64,000 nt of DNA, from NCBI GenBank assembly GCA_034769895.1, contig CM068372.1:436484958-436548957 (forward strand), given 5' to 3'. The translations under genes were made by a program, and so were the position numbers. The notes under the pieces are model-generated. The model had not been told where the DNA came from. It made no database searches and was given only the letters and a program-made list of their open reading frames with translations. Positions 61,448-64,000 of the stretch are shown here, in pieces. Position 1 is the first letter of the stretch. Each line of letters opens with the position of its first letter. Source of the DNA: Magicicada septendecula (taxonomy: Eukaryota > Arthropoda > Insecta > Hemiptera > Cicadidae).

Positions 61448-64000
61448 TTGTATTATGTTTATATTTTCTGTCAAGATATCGTATATACGGATGTCATACG
61501 TTACGTGGATTCTTTAAAAAATATATTCCAAGTCCGCGTGTCACTGGTCAGTTCAAAGAAGGAAATTAATAAATTCCAACTTTTCGCTGCTCAAAACATA
61601 AGGAATTTGTATTATGTTTTTATATTTTCTGTCAACATATCGTATATACGGATGTCATACGTTACGTGCATTCATTAAAAAATATATTCCAAGTCCGCGT
61701 GTCACTGGTCAGTTCAAAGAAGGAAATTAATAAATTCCAACTCTTCACTACTCAAGACATAAGGAATTTGTATTATGTTTATATTTTCTGTCAAGATATC
61801 GTATATACGGATGTCATACGTTACGTGCATTCTTTAAAAAATATATTCAAAGTCCGCGTGTCACTGGTCAGTTCAAAGAAGGAAATTAATTTATTCCAAA
61901 TTTCGCTGCTCAAGACATAAGGAATTTGTATTATGTTTATATTTTCTGTAAAGATATCGTATATACGAATGTCATACGTTACGTGCATTCATTAAAAAAT
62001 ATATTCCAAGTCCGCGTGTCACTGGTCAGTTCAAAGAAGGAAATTAATCAATTCCAACTTTTCGCTGCTCAAGACATAAGGAATTTGTATTATGTTTATA
62101 TTTTCTGTCAAGATATCGTATATACGGATGTCATACGTTACGTGCATTCTTTAAAAAATATATTCCAAGTCCACGTGTCACTGGTCAGTTCAAAGAAAGA
62201 AATTAAAAAATTCCAACATTTCGCTGCTCAAGAAATAAGGAATTTGTATTATGTTTATATTTTCTGTCACGATATCGTATATAGGGATGTCATACGTTAC
62301 GTGCATTCTTTAAAAAATATATTCCAAGTCCGCGTGTCACTGGTAAGTTCAAAGAAAGAAATTAATAAATTCCAACTTTTCTCTGCTCAAGACATAAGGA
62401 ATTTGTATTATGTTTATATTTTCTGTCAAGATATCGTATATACGGATGTCATACGTTACGTGCATTCATTAAAAAATATATTCCAAATCCGCGTGTCACT
62501 GGTAAGTTCAAAGAAGAAAATTAATAAATTCCAAATTTTCGCTGCTCAAGACATAAGGAATTTGTATTAAGTTTATATTTTCTGTCAAGATATCGTATAT
62601 ACGGATGTCATACGTTACGTGCATTCTTTAAAAAATATATTCCAAGTCCGCGTGTCACTGGTCAGTTCAAAGAAGGAAATTAGTAAATTCCAAATTTCGC
62701 TGCTCAAGACATAAGGAATTTGTATTATGTTTATATTTTCTGTCAAGATATCGTATATACGAATGTCATACGTTACGTGGATTCATTAAAAAATATATTC
62801 CAAGTCCGCGTGTCACTGGTCAGTTCAAAGAAGGAAATGAACAAATTCCAACTTTTCGCTGCTCAAGACATAAGGAATTTGTATTAAGTTTATATTTTCT
62901 GTCAAGATATCGTATATACGAATGTCATACGTTACGTGCATTCATTAAAAAATATATTCCAAGTCCGCGTGTCACTGGTCAGTTCAAAGAAGGAAATTAA
63001 TCAATTCCAACTTTTCGCTGCTCAAGACATAAGGAATTTGTATTATGTTTATATTTTCTGTCAAGATATCGTATATACGGATGTCATACGTTACGTGCAT
63101 TCTTTAAAAAATATATTACAAGTCCACGTGTCACTGGTCAGTTCAAAGAAAGAAATTAAAAAATTCCAACATTTCGCTGCTCAAGACATAAGGAATTTGT
63201 ATTATGTTTATATTTTCTGTCAAGATATCGTATATACGAATGTCATACGTTACGTGCATTCTTTAAAAAATATATTCCAAGTCTGCGTGTCACTGGTCAG
63301 TTCAAAGAAGGAAATTAAAAAATTCCAACTTTTCGCTGCTCAAGACATTAGGAATTTGTATTAAGTTTATATTTTCTGTCAAGATATCGTATATACGGAA
63401 GTCATACGTTACGTGCATTCTTTAAAAAATATATTCCAAGTCCGCGTGTCACTGGTCAGTTCAAAGAAGGAAATTAATAAATTCCAACTTTTCGCTGCTC
63501 AAGACATAAAGAATTTGTATTATGTTTATATTTTCTGTCAAGATATCGTATATACGGATGTCATACGTTACGTGGATTCTTTAAAAAATATATTCCAAGT
63601 CCGCGTGTCACTGGTCAGTTCAAAGAAGGAAATTAATAAATTCCAACTTTTCGCTGCTCAAGACATAAGGAATTTGTATTATGTTTATATTTTCTGTCAA
63701 CATATCGTATATACGGATGTCATACGTTACGTGCATTCTTTAAAAAATATATTCCAAGTCCGCGTGGCACTGGTCAGTTCAAAGAAGGAAATTAATAAAT
63801 TCCAAATTTTCGCTGCTCAAGACATAAGGAATTTGTATTATGTTTATATTTTCTGTCAAGATATCGTATATACGAATGTCATACGTTACGTGCAATCATT
63901 AAAAAATATATTCCAAGTCCGCGTGTCACTGGTCAGTTCAAAGAAGGAAATTAAGAAATTCCAACTTTTCGCTGCTCAAGACATAAGGAATTTGTATTAT
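61130..64000 (+). repeat. 21-monomer tandem duplication at the right edge, copy 2 (cut by the window end)
   Basis: Direct continuation of the 3.34-kb repeat. The window ends before the copy is complete, so it is unknown whether the pattern goes on. The crossover that created it lies in 61,130-61,215, between a CTCAGACATAAAGAATTTG monomer and a GTCCACGTG / CACTTATCAG monomer. Confidence 0.88.
61448..64000 (+). repeat. Unit U16: partial unit at the right edge (about 16 monomers)
   Basis: Same order as U15 from its marker pair onward. It reaches the monomer after the TGCAATCATTA type and stops inside the next one. There is no sign of the array ending or of flanking unique DNA. Confidence 0.87.

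Larger units (their letters stand above)
1..64000 (+). repeat. 159-bp satellite array filling the window (about 402 monomers)
   Basis: The same unit of about 159 bp repeats head to tail from the first to the last base, always in the same orientation, with no inserted foreign sequence that I could find. The period is visible directly: TCAGTTCAAAG begins at 3, 162, 321 and 480. Monomers differ from the consensus by a few substitutions and by recurrent small indels: 158 bp (one T lost before TTCGCTG, or one A lost in CTCAAGAC), 161 bp (two bases gained in TGTTTTTAT) and 162 bp (a run of nine T before GTCAAG). The array is open at both window ends. Large size, uniform orientation and higher-order organisation are typical of centromeric or pericentromeric satellite; that location is inferred. 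The family is not one I recognise by name. Confidence 0.99.

Noticed and set aside
1-64000. CRISPR array
   Set aside because: Repeats are contiguous 159-bp units with no unique spacers between short conserved repeats, and there is no cas gene or leader.
1-64000. CENP-B box in the TTCGCTGCTCAAGAC block
   Set aside because: It matches TTCG but not the required downstream A and CGGG positions. The reverse strand has no better candidate.
1-64000. tRNA- or SINE-derived Pol III promoter at TGGTCAGTTCAAAGAAGG
   Set aside because: GTTCAAA resembles part of a B box, but the rest of the B box and the GG of an A box do not match, and there is no tRNA-like fold or poly(A)/T tail.
1-64000. Transposable element or virus-like insertion inside the array
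   Set aside because: Every stretch examined fits the monomer. Length departures are only 1-3 bp, so there is no room for an inserted element or target-site duplication.
1-64000. Inverted segments or strand switches in the array
   Set aside because: All monomers read in the same orientation on the + strand; no reversed block was seen.

Overview
The whole 64 kb window is one tandem satellite DNA array. I see no gene, RNA gene, transposon, virus-like element or unique sequence in it. The repeat is a 159-bp AT-rich monomer (consensus about 33% GC, 52 of 159 bases) in strict head-to-tail, single-strand orientation, about 402 copies in all. It runs off both ends, so the true array is longer. An array this large and uniform, with layered higher-order structure, indicates a eukaryotic chromosome, most plausibly a centromeric or pericentromeric block. 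The species cannot be read from it. The consensus keeps 7 CpGs (observed/expected about 1.6 by hand count), which fits a genome with little germline CpG methylation, such as many insects, but this is weak evidence.

Monomers are not interchangeable. Each carries diagnostic substitutions and small length changes (158, 159, 161 or 162 bp), so they can be typed and followed. A pair of marker monomers recurs 16 times: one with GTGGATTC in place of GTGCATTC, followed by a 161-bp monomer. I used it to divide the window into 17 units, U0 to U16, of 16 to 42 monomers. They fall into families. U3, U4, U7, U10 and U11 derive from a 31-mer by gaining or losing whole monomers. U5, U8 and U12 are the same 3182-bp 20-mer. 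U6, U9 and U13 are a 19-mer with 0, 2 and 3 monomers lost. U1, U15 and U16 are related 18- to 21-mers. U2 and U14 are a 42-mer and its 28-mer relative.

Above this is a further layer. U5+U6+U7 (11,609 bp, 73 monomers) is repeated almost exactly as U8+U9+U10 (11,290 bp, 71 monomers), and U12+U13 repeats the first two parts again. Smaller tandem duplications (5, 6, 12, 21 and 23 monomers) are nested inside or beside these. At least eight hybrid monomers mark the crossover points, all in register with the 159-bp period. The right end (U14 to U15) repeats the kinds of unit seen at the left end (U1, U2).

The 159-bp period equals 53 codons and one frame is open through most monomers, so the array produces many long open stretches (up to about 369 codons). 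These are by-products. They start at TTG or GTG rather than ATG, the variation is mostly amino-acid changing, and several monomer types carry stops or shift the frame. No CDS is annotated. The interest of the window lies in its recombination history and in short dyad motifs in the monomer, not in encoded products.
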